64,000 nt of DNA from Bidens hawaiensis (Eukaryota > Streptophyta > Magnoliopsida > Asterales > Asteraceae): assembly GCA_021521415.1 (NCBI GenBank), contig JAIQDT010005440.1:175597-239596 (forward strand), read 5' to 3'. Of this stretch, positions 43,535-56,080 are shown piece after piece. The number at the start of each line of letters is the position of its first letter. The first letter of the stretch is position 1. The notes under the pieces were generated by a model, which did not search any database, had not been told where the DNA came from, and worked only from the letters and a program-made list of their open reading frames with translations. The position numbers and the translations under genes are program-made.

Positions 43535-44722
43535 ATGGCTGGAGCTGGAGAATTTGTTGAAACTGGGGGTCGCACTGGACGTCGTGGCAGGTCTCGTCTG
43601 GTCCGGCAACCCTCGGTAGAAGAAGCTTCCCACGCCGAAGATGAAGGAAGCGCAGCTGGAGGAGACCAGAACAACAACGAAGAGGTTCAACTTAGCCCTG
43701 CAGTTCAAGCAGCCATTGTTCAAGCTGTAGTTGCTGCTGTGAAGAACCTGAATCCTGAAAGATCTGCTGGAAGCCGTGAACGAACTGCTGAAGGGGCAGG
43801 TGGTGATGGTAGGAAGGATGGGGAAGGAGAAAGAGAGGCCTCGAGTGAGGATAAGTCTGTGAAGGTCGATGACAGGAAAAGAGGCCAAGATGGGTGCAAC
43901 TATAAATCCTTCAAAGGATGCGACCCGCCAAAGCTGACTGGGTTGGGAGACGCAATCGCTACTCTCCAATGGATAACCACTATGGACAAGATTATCCGCA
44001 TTAGCGAATGCCGTCCCGACCAAGCTGTGGGTTATGCTACTCAGTCATTTGAGGAAGAAGCTATGTATTGGTGGGAAAGTGTGGAGCAGAGAAAGACTAG
44101 GGATGAGATCAAGGCATTGAGATGGGACGATCTGAAAGAGTTGGTGATGAAGAAGTTTTGTGCAGATGCCGAGGTTGAAAGGACGGAGATGAAGTTCCTG
44201 AATTTAAAGGCCGGTACGATGACGCATCGTGAGTATACTACTGAATTCAACCGACTATCTAGGTTGGTGCCTGATATGGTTGACACTGAGGTCCAGAGAA
44301 TCAAATGTTATGTGAGGGGATTGCCACAAAAAGTCCGCATGTTAGTCAGGGCAAATAAACCTGCTACTTTTGACTCTGCTGTTGAACTTGCAGAAGTGGT
44401 TTACGCTGACCTGGCTGAGGACGATGTGGTGGCGGAGGAAAAGAAGGAGAAGAAATGGGCTACCTCTGCTAAGCGGTCTGGCGAAATGGTGACAACAACT
44501 GATGAGAGGAAGGCCAAGGTTGGGAACAAGGATGCATGTAAGACGTGTGGGCAAGTGCACCGGGGAGAATGCATGACTGGGACAGACAGGTGCTATCGGT
44601 GTGGAAAGAGTGGGCATTACTCTCGAGAATGCTTTGATCGTCCAAAGTGCTTCAAATGCGGGAAAGCTGACCACATGGCTAGGGATTGCAAGGAATCAGG
44701 GGCGGGAGGTGCGAAAGGATAA
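43535..44722 (+). CDS. Element D gag, first copy
   Basis: The start MAGAGEFVETGG (ATG 43535) lies seven bases after TTTCCCTTTTAG, an acceptor-like string; an in-frame ATG at 43496 also exists. The intact frame of 395 codons has an Arg-rich N-terminus (RTGRRGRSRL), a retrotransposon gag domain (FKGCDPPKLTG, YWWESVEQRKT, FLNLKAGTMTHREYTTEFNRLSRLVPDM, RIKCYVRGLP) and zinc knuckles CKTCGQVHRGEC, CYRCGKSGHYSREC and CFKCGKADHMARDC. It stops right after the knuckles, at the point where protease would begin in an autonomous relative. It could assemble particles and package RNA. Confidence 0.9.
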   Translation: MAGAGEFVETGGRTGRRGRSRLVRQPSVEEASHAEDEGSAAGGDQNNNEEVQLSPAVQAAIVQAVVAAVKNLNPERSAGSRERTAEGAGGDGRKDGEGEREASSEDKSVKVDDRKRGQDGCNYKSFKGCDPPKLTGLGDAIATLQWITTMDKIIRISECRPDQAVGYATQSFEEEAMYWWESVEQRKTRDEIKALRWDDLKELVMKKFCADAEVERTEMKFLNLKAGTMTHREYTTEFNRLSRLVPDMVDTEVQRIKCYVRGLPQKVRMLVRANKPATFDSAVELAEVVYADLAEDDVVAEEKKEKKWATSAKRSGEMVTTTDERKAKVGNKDACKTCGQVHRGECMTGTDRCYRCGKSGHYSRECFDRPKCFKCGKADHMARDCKESGAGGAKG

Positions 44723-45148
44723 AGACTTGGGGAAACTGCAGAGAGGAACACTTGATGAAGGAATAATTGCTCATGCAATGGTTTTATTAAGTTACTTTTG
44801 CTTAAGGACTTGTTTTGTATTAAGGTTTAAAACTTATGTTTATCAGTGACGTGTAATATATTGAGTTTGGTTATGAATGATTATTATGCTATGATGAAAG
44901 GTTGTTTTAGACAATAGTGTTAAAAGTACTAATCGAAGCCTTGGAAGGATGAGATGAGTCTTGGTACATCGAGGGTCTCATGGACGAGCTACCTTAAATA
45001 GCTAAAACACATGACCACCATTCGATGGCTGCAAAGTCGGGAGTAAGAAGGATAACTCAGAAAGCAAAGACGATTCAATAAAGTGTGTAAATATAAGAAG
45101 GTTTCCTTTTATAGGGAATAAGTTAGGTTTCGGGGACGAAACCTCTTT

Positions 45149-45162
45149 AAGGAGGGAAGACT
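45149..45162 (+). promoter_or_regulatory. Element D polypurine tract, first copy
   Basis: AAGGAGGGAAGACT directly abuts LTR2. The identical second copy is at 49732-49745 before LTR3. The sequence before it, TTTCGGGGACGAAACC, is also a small palindrome. Confidence 0.85.
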
Positions 45163-47702
45163 TGTAACATCCCGAAATTTCCAAAATGATATTAATTATA
45201 TTACTTAATAATAGAGGGAAAGTTTACTCGGGTTATCGGGAAATAAATAAATAGAGTAGGAGTTGGTATGGGTCGGGCTAGTGTTGGGTAATTGATATGG
45301 GTTATGGACTTGGGTTATGAAAGAAGGAAGGAGAGTCCATGGGCTTAAGCCCATGATCCCTAAATATAAATGCCATTAATCACCATTTAATCCTCATTCT
45401 CACATATTCCATACACCACCAAAACACACACGACCCGAACCAAGATCCGAAGGCGAAAACCCGAGCTTGTTGGTGCTGGAACGTCGTGACGGACCAAAAC
45501 AACATCAAGGCTTAACCGTGTTCGTAGTTCGACTCGTTCAAGGTACGTTTATAGTTAGAAATCGTTCGTATAGGTTCGGTTTGATTTGAGAAATGATAGA
45601 TCTGAGTTTGTATGGTAAAAACGAATCCAACAAAGCTAATCTTACTGAAAATGGTTATGATTTGATGGGTTAATCGATTGATAAAAAGAACCCGTAACCT
45701 ATATGCCTAAATCGCACCCTTTAAACATCGATGTTAGGTCGATTTGATGGTTGGGGTTTGTAGGCGCTGGTCAGACGATCCCGTGGGTACCTAAATCGAG
45801 TTATTTGGTTAAGAAACGAAGGTGATTAAGGGATTTAAGAACGAACAGTAGCTGCAGACGACAACTTCGCCTGCAAGCTAAGTTTGCCTGATGAACTTCG
45901 CCTGCAAGCTAAGTTCGCCTGATGACAACTTCGCCTAAAGCTAAGTTCGCCTGATGACTACTTCGCCTAAAGCCAAGTTCGCCTGATGACAACTTCGCCT
46001 AAAGCCAAGTTCGCCTGATGACAACTTCGCCTAAAGCCAAGTTCGCCTGATGACAACTTCGCCTAAAGCCAAGTTCGCCTGATGACAACTTCGCCTAAAG
46101 CCAAGTTCGCCTGATGACAACTTCGCCTAAAGCTAAGTTCGCCTAAGGTTTAACTTCGCCTAAAGCTTAGTTCGCCTAAGGTTTAACTTCGCCTAAAGTC
46201 AAGTTCGATTAGAGAATAGATTAAAACGATAAGTAAAAGTAAGCTAATACTAGGCCACCAGATTAGATCAGGCGAGTATTGATACGTGTAACTTATACAG
46301 TCAGCCGAGCTCAGTTAAAGAAGGGATTTACAACTATCGGAGGAAGAAGCAGAGTTCAGGTGAGTTTCTAGCCCTATTCCTTGTTATGTTTTCGGGGCTG
46401 TGTGCATACTCGATGTGTTTGTTAATACATTTATCCTAAGTGATAAGTGTATGCCATATGTGATATATGTGATGGATATGAATGATTGCTTGTCGGTACG
46501 CGAACGATCTTCGGATATTGCGCGTACTGTCAGGTTAAAAATAAAGGTACGAATATTATATATAGAAGATGTATGAATATTACAAATGAATGCTTGTCGG
46601 GGCGTGAACGATCTTCGGATATTGCACGTAACGACAAGGGGTATGGTTGTTAAATGAAGGATGTAAAGAACGCCTAGAATGTTTTTATGCTATAATGTAA
46701 TTATTGTATATGTGAAGTATGTGTATACAGGTACACGAATGGTATGTGAGTTCTGCGTTCGACATAGTAAGTTAGGATGGCAAATCCCTCTAGCTTCTGT
46801 TGGACATAGACTTGGCAGGTGATGGCGTAGTTAAGGACCGCGTGCCTTATACGTGATGTAGATGATAGATGTAAACGTAGATAGAGACGGTAGGCCTTAT
46901 ACGTGTTATAGGAGATAGACGCCAACGTAGATAAGGACGGCGGACCTTATACGTAACGTAGATAAGGACTGCGGACCTTATACGTAATATAGGTAGGCGT
47001 CAGCACAGGAAAGGACTGTGGACCTTATACGTGCTTTAGCATGGGGGAGGACTGAGGACCTCGTACGTGCTATGAATTAGGTTGTAACATAGGGAAGGAT
47101 CGTGGACCTTGTACGTGTTGTGGATGTATGATGGTATAGGGAAGGATCGCGGACCTTGTACGTACCATGAATGGTGAACATAGGTAAGGACGGCGGACCT
47201 TTTACGTGTTCACGACCTTGAGTACAGGTATAGACGGCGGACTATGAACGTACTCTCGGTAGACTGAGGTTAGTGATTGTAGATATGCATGTATGTATGG
47301 TAGCAAGTATGTATGTAGAACAGAAGGGTAACTAGTGAAGTATGGATATGTATCTTCAGATATGTATGTATGTGTATGTATTGTGTGGCGTCCGATTAAC
47401 TATAACTCACTCAGCGTAGCTGACTTTTAGTATGCACGCAGGTGAGTAGGATGAGGCAGCTCGTTTGAGGAGACACATGGCACTGAATAAGAGGCTGGCA
47501 TCGGAAGACTCAAGACGTTTAAGTTAATGTTCGTTAATTTTGAAAGACAAAATGATGTTTTAAGACAAGACGTGTTTTGTTATGAAATGTTTTATGAAAG
47601 TTTTTATATTCCGCGAAAGTTTTAATGAACTCTGATTTGTACGAACTGTGTTTATGAGTAAATCCGACGTTAAAGTAAGGCTACCGGGTTCGGGGCCTTA
47701 CA
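45163..47702 (+). repeat. Element D LTR2
   Basis: 2540 bases. Near-identical to LTR3 (differences seen near the ACACACGACC/ACACATGACC, TTCCGCG/TTCCGTG and AAGTAAGG/AAGTAGGG positions). Confidence 0.95.
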
Positions 47703-48117
47703 AGTTGGTATCAGAGCATAAGTTCGAGAGATTTAAGCATCCTACATGCTTAGACTCGAACAGAGAATGAGATTTAAAATGAGAAAGAAAGAAGATGCCT
47801 GTTCAAGATAGCCATGTGTCACTCAAGCAAGCTCAGTAAAGGTAAAGTGTATGGTAAATGGTGTATGTTAATGTTGGCTTATTTGCTAAATTAAGGATGA
47901 GTGCAGGTTAGGGATAGGAATAATTGATTGTTTGATTTGACTAACTGCTTAAGTAGAACCAGCACAAAGAGACTCATAAAGGGAAGTGTATAGGACACGG
48001 AAAGCAACGTGATCAGCTAGTCAAAGCTGGCCACTGTTATTACCTGTTAGCCTTGCTATCCTTGTACTAAATAGTTCCTTGAGTGATGATGTTTGTGTTT
48101 TCCCTTTTAGAATACTA

Positions 48118-49305
48118 ATGGCTGGAGCTGGAGAATTTGTTGGAACTGGGGGTCGCACTGGACGTCGTGGCAGGTCTCGTCTGGTCCGGCAACCCTCGGT
48201 AGAAGAAGCTTCCCACGCCGAAGATGAAGGAAGCGCAGCTGGAGGAGACCAGAACAACAACGAAGAGGTTCAACTTAGCCCTGCAGTTCAAGCAGCCATT
48301 GTTCAAGCTGTAGTTGCTGCTGTGAAGAACCTGAATCCTGAAAGATCTGCTGGAAGCCGTGAACGAACTGCTGAAGGGGCAGGTGGTGATGGTAGGAAGG
48401 ATGGGGAAGGAGAAAGAGAGGCCTCGAGTGAGGATAAGTCTGTGAAGGTCGATGACAGGAAAAGAGGCCAAGATGGGTGCAACTATAAATCCTTCAAAGG
48501 ATGCGACCCGCCAAAGCTGACTGGGTTGGGAGACGCAATCGCTACTCTCCAATGGATAACCACTATGGACAAGATTATCCGCATTAGCGAATGCCGTCCC
48601 GACCAAGCTGTGGGTTATGCTACTCAGTCATTTGAGGAAGAAGCTATGTATTGGTGGGAAAGTGTGGAGCAGAGAAAGACTAGGGATGAGATCAAGGCAT
48701 TGAGATGGGACGATCTGAAAGAGTTGGTGATGAAGAAGTTTTGTGCAGATGCCGAGGTTGAAAGGACGGAGATGAAGTTCCTGAATTTAAAGGCCGGTAC
48801 GATGACGCATCGTGAGTATACTACTGAATTCAACCGACTATCTAGGTTGGTGCCTGATATGGTTGACACTGAGGTCCAGAGAATCAAATGTTATGTGAGG
48901 GGATTGCCACAAAAAGTCCGCATGTTAGTCAGGGCAAATAAACCTGCTACTTTTGACTCTGCTGTTGAACTTGCAGAAGTGGTTTACGCTGACCTGGCTG
49001 AGGACGATGTGGTGGCGGAGGAAAAGAAGGAGAAGAAATGGGCTACCTCTGCTAAGCGGTCTGGCGAAATGGTGACAACAACTGATGAGAGGAAGGCCAA
49101 GGTTGGGAACAAGGATGCATGTAAGACGTGTGGGCAAGTGCACCGGGGAGAATGCATGACTGGGACAGACAGGTGCTATCGGTGTGGAAAGAGTGGGCAT
49201 TACTCTCGAGAATGCTTTGATCGTCCAAAGTGCTTCAAATGCGGGAAAGCTGACCACATGGCTAGGGATTGCAAGGAATCAGGGGCGGGAGGTGCGAAAG
49301 GATAA
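48118..49305 (+). CDS. Element D gag, second copy
   Basis: Identical to the first copy apart from one Glu-to-Gly change at residue 9 (FVETGG versus FVGTGG). Same zinc knuckles and same stop. PBS at 47706-47717 and PPT at 49732-49745 give this unit everything the first has. Confidence 0.9.
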   Translation: MAGAGEFVGTGGRTGRRGRSRLVRQPSVEEASHAEDEGSAAGGDQNNNEEVQLSPAVQAAIVQAVVAAVKNLNPERSAGSRERTAEGAGGDGRKDGEGEREASSEDKSVKVDDRKRGQDGCNYKSFKGCDPPKLTGLGDAIATLQWITTMDKIIRISECRPDQAVGYATQSFEEEAMYWWESVEQRKTRDEIKALRWDDLKELVMKKFCADAEVERTEMKFLNLKAGTMTHREYTTEFNRLSRLVPDMVDTEVQRIKCYVRGLPQKVRMLVRANKPATFDSAVELAEVVYADLAEDDVVAEEKKEKKWATSAKRSGEMVTTTDERKAKVGNKDACKTCGQVHRGECMTGTDRCYRCGKSGHYSRECFDRPKCFKCGKADHMARDCKESGAGGAKG

Positions 49306-49745
49306 AGACTTGGGGAAACTGCAGAGAGGAACACTTGATGAAGGAATAATTGCTCATGCAATGGTTTTATTAAGTTACTTTTGCTTAAGGACTTGTTTTG
49401 TATTAAGGTTTAAAACTTATGTTTATCAGTGACGTGTAATATATTGAGTTTGGTTATGAATGATTATTATGCTATGATGAAAGGTTGTTTTAGACAATAG
49501 TGTTAAAAGTACTAATCGAAGCCTTGGAAGGATGAGATGAGTCTTGGTACATCGAGGGTCTCATGGACGAGCTACCTTAAATAGCTAAAACACATGACCA
49601 CCATTCGATGGCTGCAAAGTCGGGAGTAAGAAGGATAACTCAGAAAGCAAAGACGATTCAATAAAGTGTGTAAATATAAGAAGGTTTCCTTTTATAGGGA
49701 ATAAGTTAGGTTTCGGGGACGAAACCTCTTTAAGGAGGGAAGACT

Positions 49746-52285
49746 TGTAACATCCCGAAATTTCCAAAATGATATTAATTATATTACTTAATAATAGAGG
49801 GAAAGTTTACTCGGGTTATCGGGAAATAAATAAATAGAGTAGGAGTTGGTATGGGTCGGGCTAGTGTTGGGTAATTGATATGGGTTATGGACTTGGGTTA
49901 TGAAAGAAGGAAGGAGAGTCCATGGGCTTAAGCCCATGATCCCTAAATATAAATGCCATTAATCACCATTTAATCCTCATTCTCACATATTCCATACACC
50001 ACCAAAACACACATGACCCGAACCAAGATCCGAAGGCGAAAACCCGAGCTTGTTGGTGCTGGAACGTCGTGACGGACCAAAACAACATCAAGGCTTAACC
50101 GTGTTCGTAGTTCGACTCGTTCAAGGTACGTTTATAGTTAGAAATCGTTCGTATAGGTTCGGTTTGATTTGAGAAATGATAGATCTGAGTTTGTATGGTA
50201 AAAACGAATCCAACAAAGCTAATCTTACTGAAAATGGTTATGATTTGATGGGTTAATCGATTGATAAAAAGAACCCGTAACCTATATGCCTAAATCGCAC
50301 CCTTTAAACATCGATGTTAGGTCGATTTGATGGTTGGGGTTTGTAGGCGCTGGTCAGACGATCCCGTGGGTACCTAAATCGAGTTATTTGGTTAAGAAAC
50401 GAAGGTGATTAAGGGATTTAAGAACGAACAGTAGCTGCAGACGACAACTTCGCCTGCAAGCTAAGTTTGCCTGATGAACTTCGCCTGCAAGCTAAGTTCG
50501 CCTGATGACAACTTCGCCTAAAGCTAAGTTCGCCTGATGACTACTTCGCCTAAAGCCAAGTTCGCCTGATGACAACTTCGCCTAAAGCCAAGTTCGCCTG
50601 ATGACAACTTCGCCTAAAGCCAAGTTCGCCTGATGACAACTTCGCCTAAAGCCAAGTTCGCCTGATGACAACTTCGCCTAAAGCCAAGTTCGCCTGATGA
50701 CAACTTCGCCTAAAGCTAAGTTCGCCTAAGGTTTAACTTCGCCTAAAGCTTAGTTCGCCTAAGGTTTAACTTCGCCTAAAGTCAAGTTCGATTAGAGAAT
50801 AGATTAAAACGATAAGTAAAAGTAAGCTAATACTAGGCCACCAGATTAGATCAGGCGAGTATTGATACGTGTAACTTATACAGTCAGCCGAGCTCAGTTA
50901 AAGAAGGGATTTACAACTATCGGAGGAAGAAGCAGAGTTCAGGTGAGTTTCTAGCCCTATTCCTTGTTATGTTTTCGGGGCTGTGTGCATACTCGATGTG
51001 TTTGTTAATACATTTATCCTAAGTGATAAGTGTATGCCATATGTGATATATGTGATGGATATGAATGATTGCTTGTCGGTACGCGAACGATCTTCGGATA
51101 TTGCGCGTACTGTCAGGTTAAAAATAAAGGTACGAATATTATATATAGAAGATGTATGAATATTACAAATGAATGCTTGTCGGGGCGTGAACGATCTTCG
51201 GATATTGCACGTAACGACAAGGGGTATGGTTGTTAAATGAAGGATGTAAAGAACGCCTAGAATGTTTTTATGCTATAATGTAATTATTGTATATGTGAAG
51301 TATGTGTATACAGGTACACGAATGGTATGTGAGTTCTGCGTTCGACATAGTAAGTTAGGATGGCAAATCCCTCTAGCTTCTGTTGGACATAGACTTGGCA
51401 GGTGATGGCGTAGTTAAGGACCGCGTGCCTTATACGTGATGTAGATGATAGATGTAAACGTAGATAGAGACGGTAGGCCTTATACGTGTTATAGGAGATA
51501 GACGCCAACGTAGATAAGGACGGCGGACCTTATACGTAACGTAGATAAGGACTGCGGACCTTATACGTAATATAGGTAGGCGTCAGCACAGGAAAGGACT
51601 GTGGACCTTATACGTGCTTTAGCATGGGGGAGGACTGAGGACCTCGTACGTGCTATGAATTAGGTTGTAACATAGGGAAGGATCGTGGACCTTGTACGTG
51701 TTGTGGATGTATGATGGTATAGGGAAGGATCGCGGACCTTGTACGTACCATGAATGGTGAACATAGGTAAGGACGGCGGACCTTTTACGTGTTCACGACC
51801 TTGAGTACAGGTATAGACGGCGGACTATGAACGTACTCTCGGTAGACTGAGGTTAGTGATTGTAGATATGCATGTATGTATGGTAGCAAGTATGTATGTA
51901 GAACAGAAGGGTAACTAGTGAAGTATGGATATGTATCTTCAGATATGTATGTATGTGTATGTATTGTGTGGCGTCCGATTAACTATAACTCACTCAGCGT
52001 AGCTGACTTTTAGTATGCACGCAGGTGAGTAGGATGAGGCAGCTCGTTTGAGGAGACACATGGCACTGAATAAGAGGCTGGCATCGGAAGACTCAAGACG
52101 TTTAAGTTAATGTTCGTTAATTTTGAAAGACAAAATGATGTTTTAAGACAAGACGTGTTTTGTTATGAAATGTTTTATGAAAGTTTTTATATTCCGTGAA
52201 AGTTTTAATGAACTCTGATTTGTACGAACTGTGTTTATGAGTAAATCCGACGTTAAAGTAGGGCTACCGGGTTCGGGGCCTTACA
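49746..52285 (+). repeat. Element D LTR3
   Basis: 2540 bases ending GGGGCCTTACA, followed by TAAAC and the continuation of the tandem array. Confidence 0.95.
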
Positions 52286-55200
52286 TAAACCATCACTTCA
52301 ATCCTAACATCTAGTCCAAACGTTCATAAATAAGTTCCCAAAATCCAAATAACAATAATAATAATAACAACAACAACAACAACAAAGTCTCAAAATTTAT
52401 AAAAATAACATTGAAAACAATTAATTGTCTTTATTACTCAACAAATGATGATTATAACAATTTGTTTTGAATTTTCTTCAACTTAAGAGTTAATGTTAAA
52501 ATTAATGTTCAAATTGACATGTGGAAATTATATTAACGGAAAATTGATGAGTTGGAAGCCTATGTGGGAATGCTAGTTGAATGCCATGTGAAAACCTTGT
52601 ATTGATTTAATAGTATAGTAAGATTATTATATGGTATCACATTGTTATTTTTATTAAAAGAACCCAACATACAGAGAAAAATAGAGAAAAATAACAGTTT
52701 AAAACATAATTTTAAGTTATGCCACATATTTCTAACTTATACCATGAAACAAAAAAGACATATTAGTTAAAACTTCATCATCTACTAAAGTATTTATTGT
52801 AACCTCCGAAGCGTAAACATGTAAATGTTGTAACACAAGTTGTGTGTTATCAAAACTATTTTTATTGAAATTACAAAACATTTAAGTACACCACATAAAG
52901 GATACTACAAATATGAATATAACAATGAGGTATAACTATAATTTTTAATAAATAGTGCGTTTAATAAAGCAACAAAATAATCCAAACCTCGTGACTTAAT
53001 CCACCATTTTAATCCAAACATCCATCCAAACGTTCGAAAATAATTTCCCAAAATCCAAAAAATAAAATAAATAAAATAACAAAGTCTAAAAATTTATAAG
53101 AATAACAATGAAAACAATTAATCGTCTTTATTACTCAATAAATGATGATTATAACAATTATTTTGAAACTTTTTTTAACTTAAGAGTTAATGTTTAAAAT
53201 TAATGTTCAATTTAACATGTGGTAATTATTTAAATGAAAAATTGATGAGTTGGAAGCCTATGTGGACATGCTAGTTGAATGTCGTGTGAAAACCTTGCAT
53301 TTCTTTAATAGTATAGTAAGATATTATAAGACATCACATTTTATTTTTGTTAAAAGAACCCAGCAAAAAAAGTCAAATAGAGAAAAACAATAATTTAAAA
53401 CACAATTATGAGTTATTCCACATATTTCTGACTTATACCATGAAACAAAAATGACATATTAGTTAAAGTTTCATCATTTACTGAAGTCATTTGTTGTAAA
53501 CTACGAAGCGTAAACATGTATATGTTGTAACATAAGTTGTGTGTATTAAAAACTATTTTTATTAAAATTACAAAACATTTAAGTACACAACATAAAATAT
53601 TCTAAAAATATGAATATAACAATGAGATATAACAATAATTTTTATTAAACTGCACGTTTAATAATATAATCCAAACCTCGTGACTTAAACCATCACTTCA
53701 ATCCAAACATCCAGTCCAAACATTCATAAATAATTTCTCAAAATCCAAAAAACAAAATAATAACAAAGTCAAAAAATTTATAAAAATAACAATGAAAACA
53801 ATTAATTGTCTTTATTACTCAACAAATGATGATTATAAAAATTTATTTTGAAATTTTCTTCAACTTAAGAGTTAATGTTTAAATTAACATGTGGAAATTA
53901 AAAAAACGGAAAATTGATGAGTTGAAAGCCTATGTGGACATGCTAGTTAAATGTCATGTGAAAACCTTGTATTGTTTTAGTAGTATAGTAAGATTATTAT
54001 AAGGTATCACATTGTTATTTTTATTAATAGAACCCAACATACAAAGACAAATAGAGAATAATAACAATTTAAAACACAATTCTGAGTTATGCCACATATT
54101 TCTAACTCATACCATGAAACAAAAAAGACATTAGTTAAAATTTCATCATCTACTAAAGTCATTTGTGGTAAACTATGAAGCGTAAACATATAGATGTTAT
54201 AACATAAGTTGTGTGTTATAAAAACTATTTTTATTAAAATTACAAAACATTTAAGTACACAACATAAAAGGTAATTAAAATATGAATGTAACAAAGAGAT
54301 ATAATTATAATTTTTATTAAACCATGCGTTTAATAAAGCAGCAATATAATCCAAAACTCGTTACTTAAACCACAATTTCGATCCAAACATCCTGTCCAAA
54401 CATTCGTAAATAATTTCATAAAATCCAAAAAACAAAATAAAATTACAGAGTCTCAAAATTTATAAAAATAACAATGAAAACAATAAATTGTCTTTATTAC
54501 TCAACAAATGATGATTATAACAATTTATTTTGGAATTTTCTTCACCTAAAGAGTTAATGTTTAAAATTAATGTTCTAATTAACATGTGAAAATTATATAA
54601 ATGGAAAATTGATGAGTTGGAAGCTTATGTGAACATGCTAGTTGAATGGCATGTGAAAACCTTGTATTGATTTAATAGTATAGTAAGATTATTATATGGT
54701 ATCATATTGTTATTTTTATTAAAAGAACCCAACATATAATGAAACATAGAGAAAATAAACAATTTAAAACACAATTATAAGTTATGCCACATATTTCTAA
54801 CTTATACCATGAAACAAAAAAGACATATTAGTTAAAACTTCATCATCTACTAAAGTCATTTGTTGTAACCTACGAAGCGTAAACATGTAGATGTTGTAAC
54901 ACAAGTTGTGTGTTATAAAAAACTTTTTTTATTGAAATTACAAAACATTTAAGTACACAACATAAAAGATACTAAAAATATGAATATAACAATGCAATAT
55001 AACTATAATTTTTATTAAACCGCGCGTTTAATAAAGCAACAATATAATCCGAATCTCGTGACTTAATCCACCATTTCAATCCAAACATCCATCCAAACGT
55101 TCGAAAATAATTTCCCAAAATAAAATAATAATAATAATAATAATAACAAAGTCTCAAAATTTATAAAAATAACAATGAAAACAATTAATTGTTTTTATTA

Positions 55201-56080
55201 CTCAATAAATGATGATTATAACAATTTATTTTGAAACTTTTTTTAACCTAAAAGTTAATGTTTAAAATTAATGTTCAATTTAACATGTGGAAATTAATTA
55301 AATGGAAAATTGATGAGTTTGAAGCCTATGTGGACATGCTAGTTGAATGTTATATGAAAACCTTGTATTGCTTTAATAGTATAGTAAGATATTATATGAC
55401 ATCACATTTTATTTTATTAAAAGAACCCAGCAAAAAAAGTCAAATAGAGAAAAAAAACAATTTAAAACACAATTATGAGTTATGCCACATATTTCTAACT
55501 TATACCATTAAACAAAAAATACATATTAGTTAAAACTTCATCATCTACTTAAGTCATATGTTATAAACTACGAGGCGTAAATATGTGGATGTTGTGACAT
55601 AATTTGTGTGTTATAAAAACTATTTTTATTGAAATTACAAAACATTTAAATACAAACATAAAAGATAATAAAAATATGAATATAACAATGAGATATAACT
55701 ATAATTTTGATTAAACCGTGCGTTTAATAAAGCAGAAATATAATCAAAATCTCGTGACTTAAATCACCTTTTCAATCCAAACATTCAGTCCAAACTTTCA
55801 TAAATAATTTCCCAAAATCCAAAAAGAAAATAAAATAACAAAGTCTAAAAATTTATAAAAATAATAATGAAAACAATTAATTTTCTTTATTACTCAACAA
55901 ATGATGATTATAACAATTTATTTTGAAATTTTCTTCAATTTAAGAGTTAATGTTTAAAATTAATCTTCAAATTAACATGTGGAAATTATATAAATGAAAA
56001 ATTGATAAGTTGGAAGCTTACGTGGACATGCTAGTTGAATGTTATGTGAAAACCTTGTATTGCTTTAATAGTATAGCAAA
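52286..56080. repeat. Tandem ~690-bp repeat array, right part
   Basis: Five and a half further copies. The landmark AACAATTAATTGT-like string recurs at about 52416, 53113, 53795, 54478, 55173 and 55868, giving spacings of about 680-700 bases; across element D the spacing is 708 after removing the insertion. Units are diverged by roughly a tenth to a fifth and carry no conserved open frame. With the left part there are about seven copies. Confidence 0.85.

Larger units (their letters stand above)
40548..52285 (+). mobile_element. Element D: gag-only LTR retrotransposon, tandem LTR-gag-LTR-gag-LTR
   Basis: Three LTRs (40548-43119, 45163-47702, 49746-52285) enclose two near-identical 2043-base internal regions, each with PBS, gag and PPT but no pol. 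This is the TR-GAG type of non-autonomous element. A single TAAAC duplication flanks the whole block, so there was one insertion followed by duplication. LTR2 and LTR3 differ at about three sites by eye, while LTR1 differs from both at about twenty sites and carries one more 32-base unit. The gag matches element A's gag closely, so a Tekay relative probably supplies the enzymes. Confidence 0.92.

Noticed and set aside
43532..44023. 163-codon minus-strand frame in element D, repeated at 48115-48606
   Set aside because: Antisense shadow of gag present in both copies because the DNA is duplicated.
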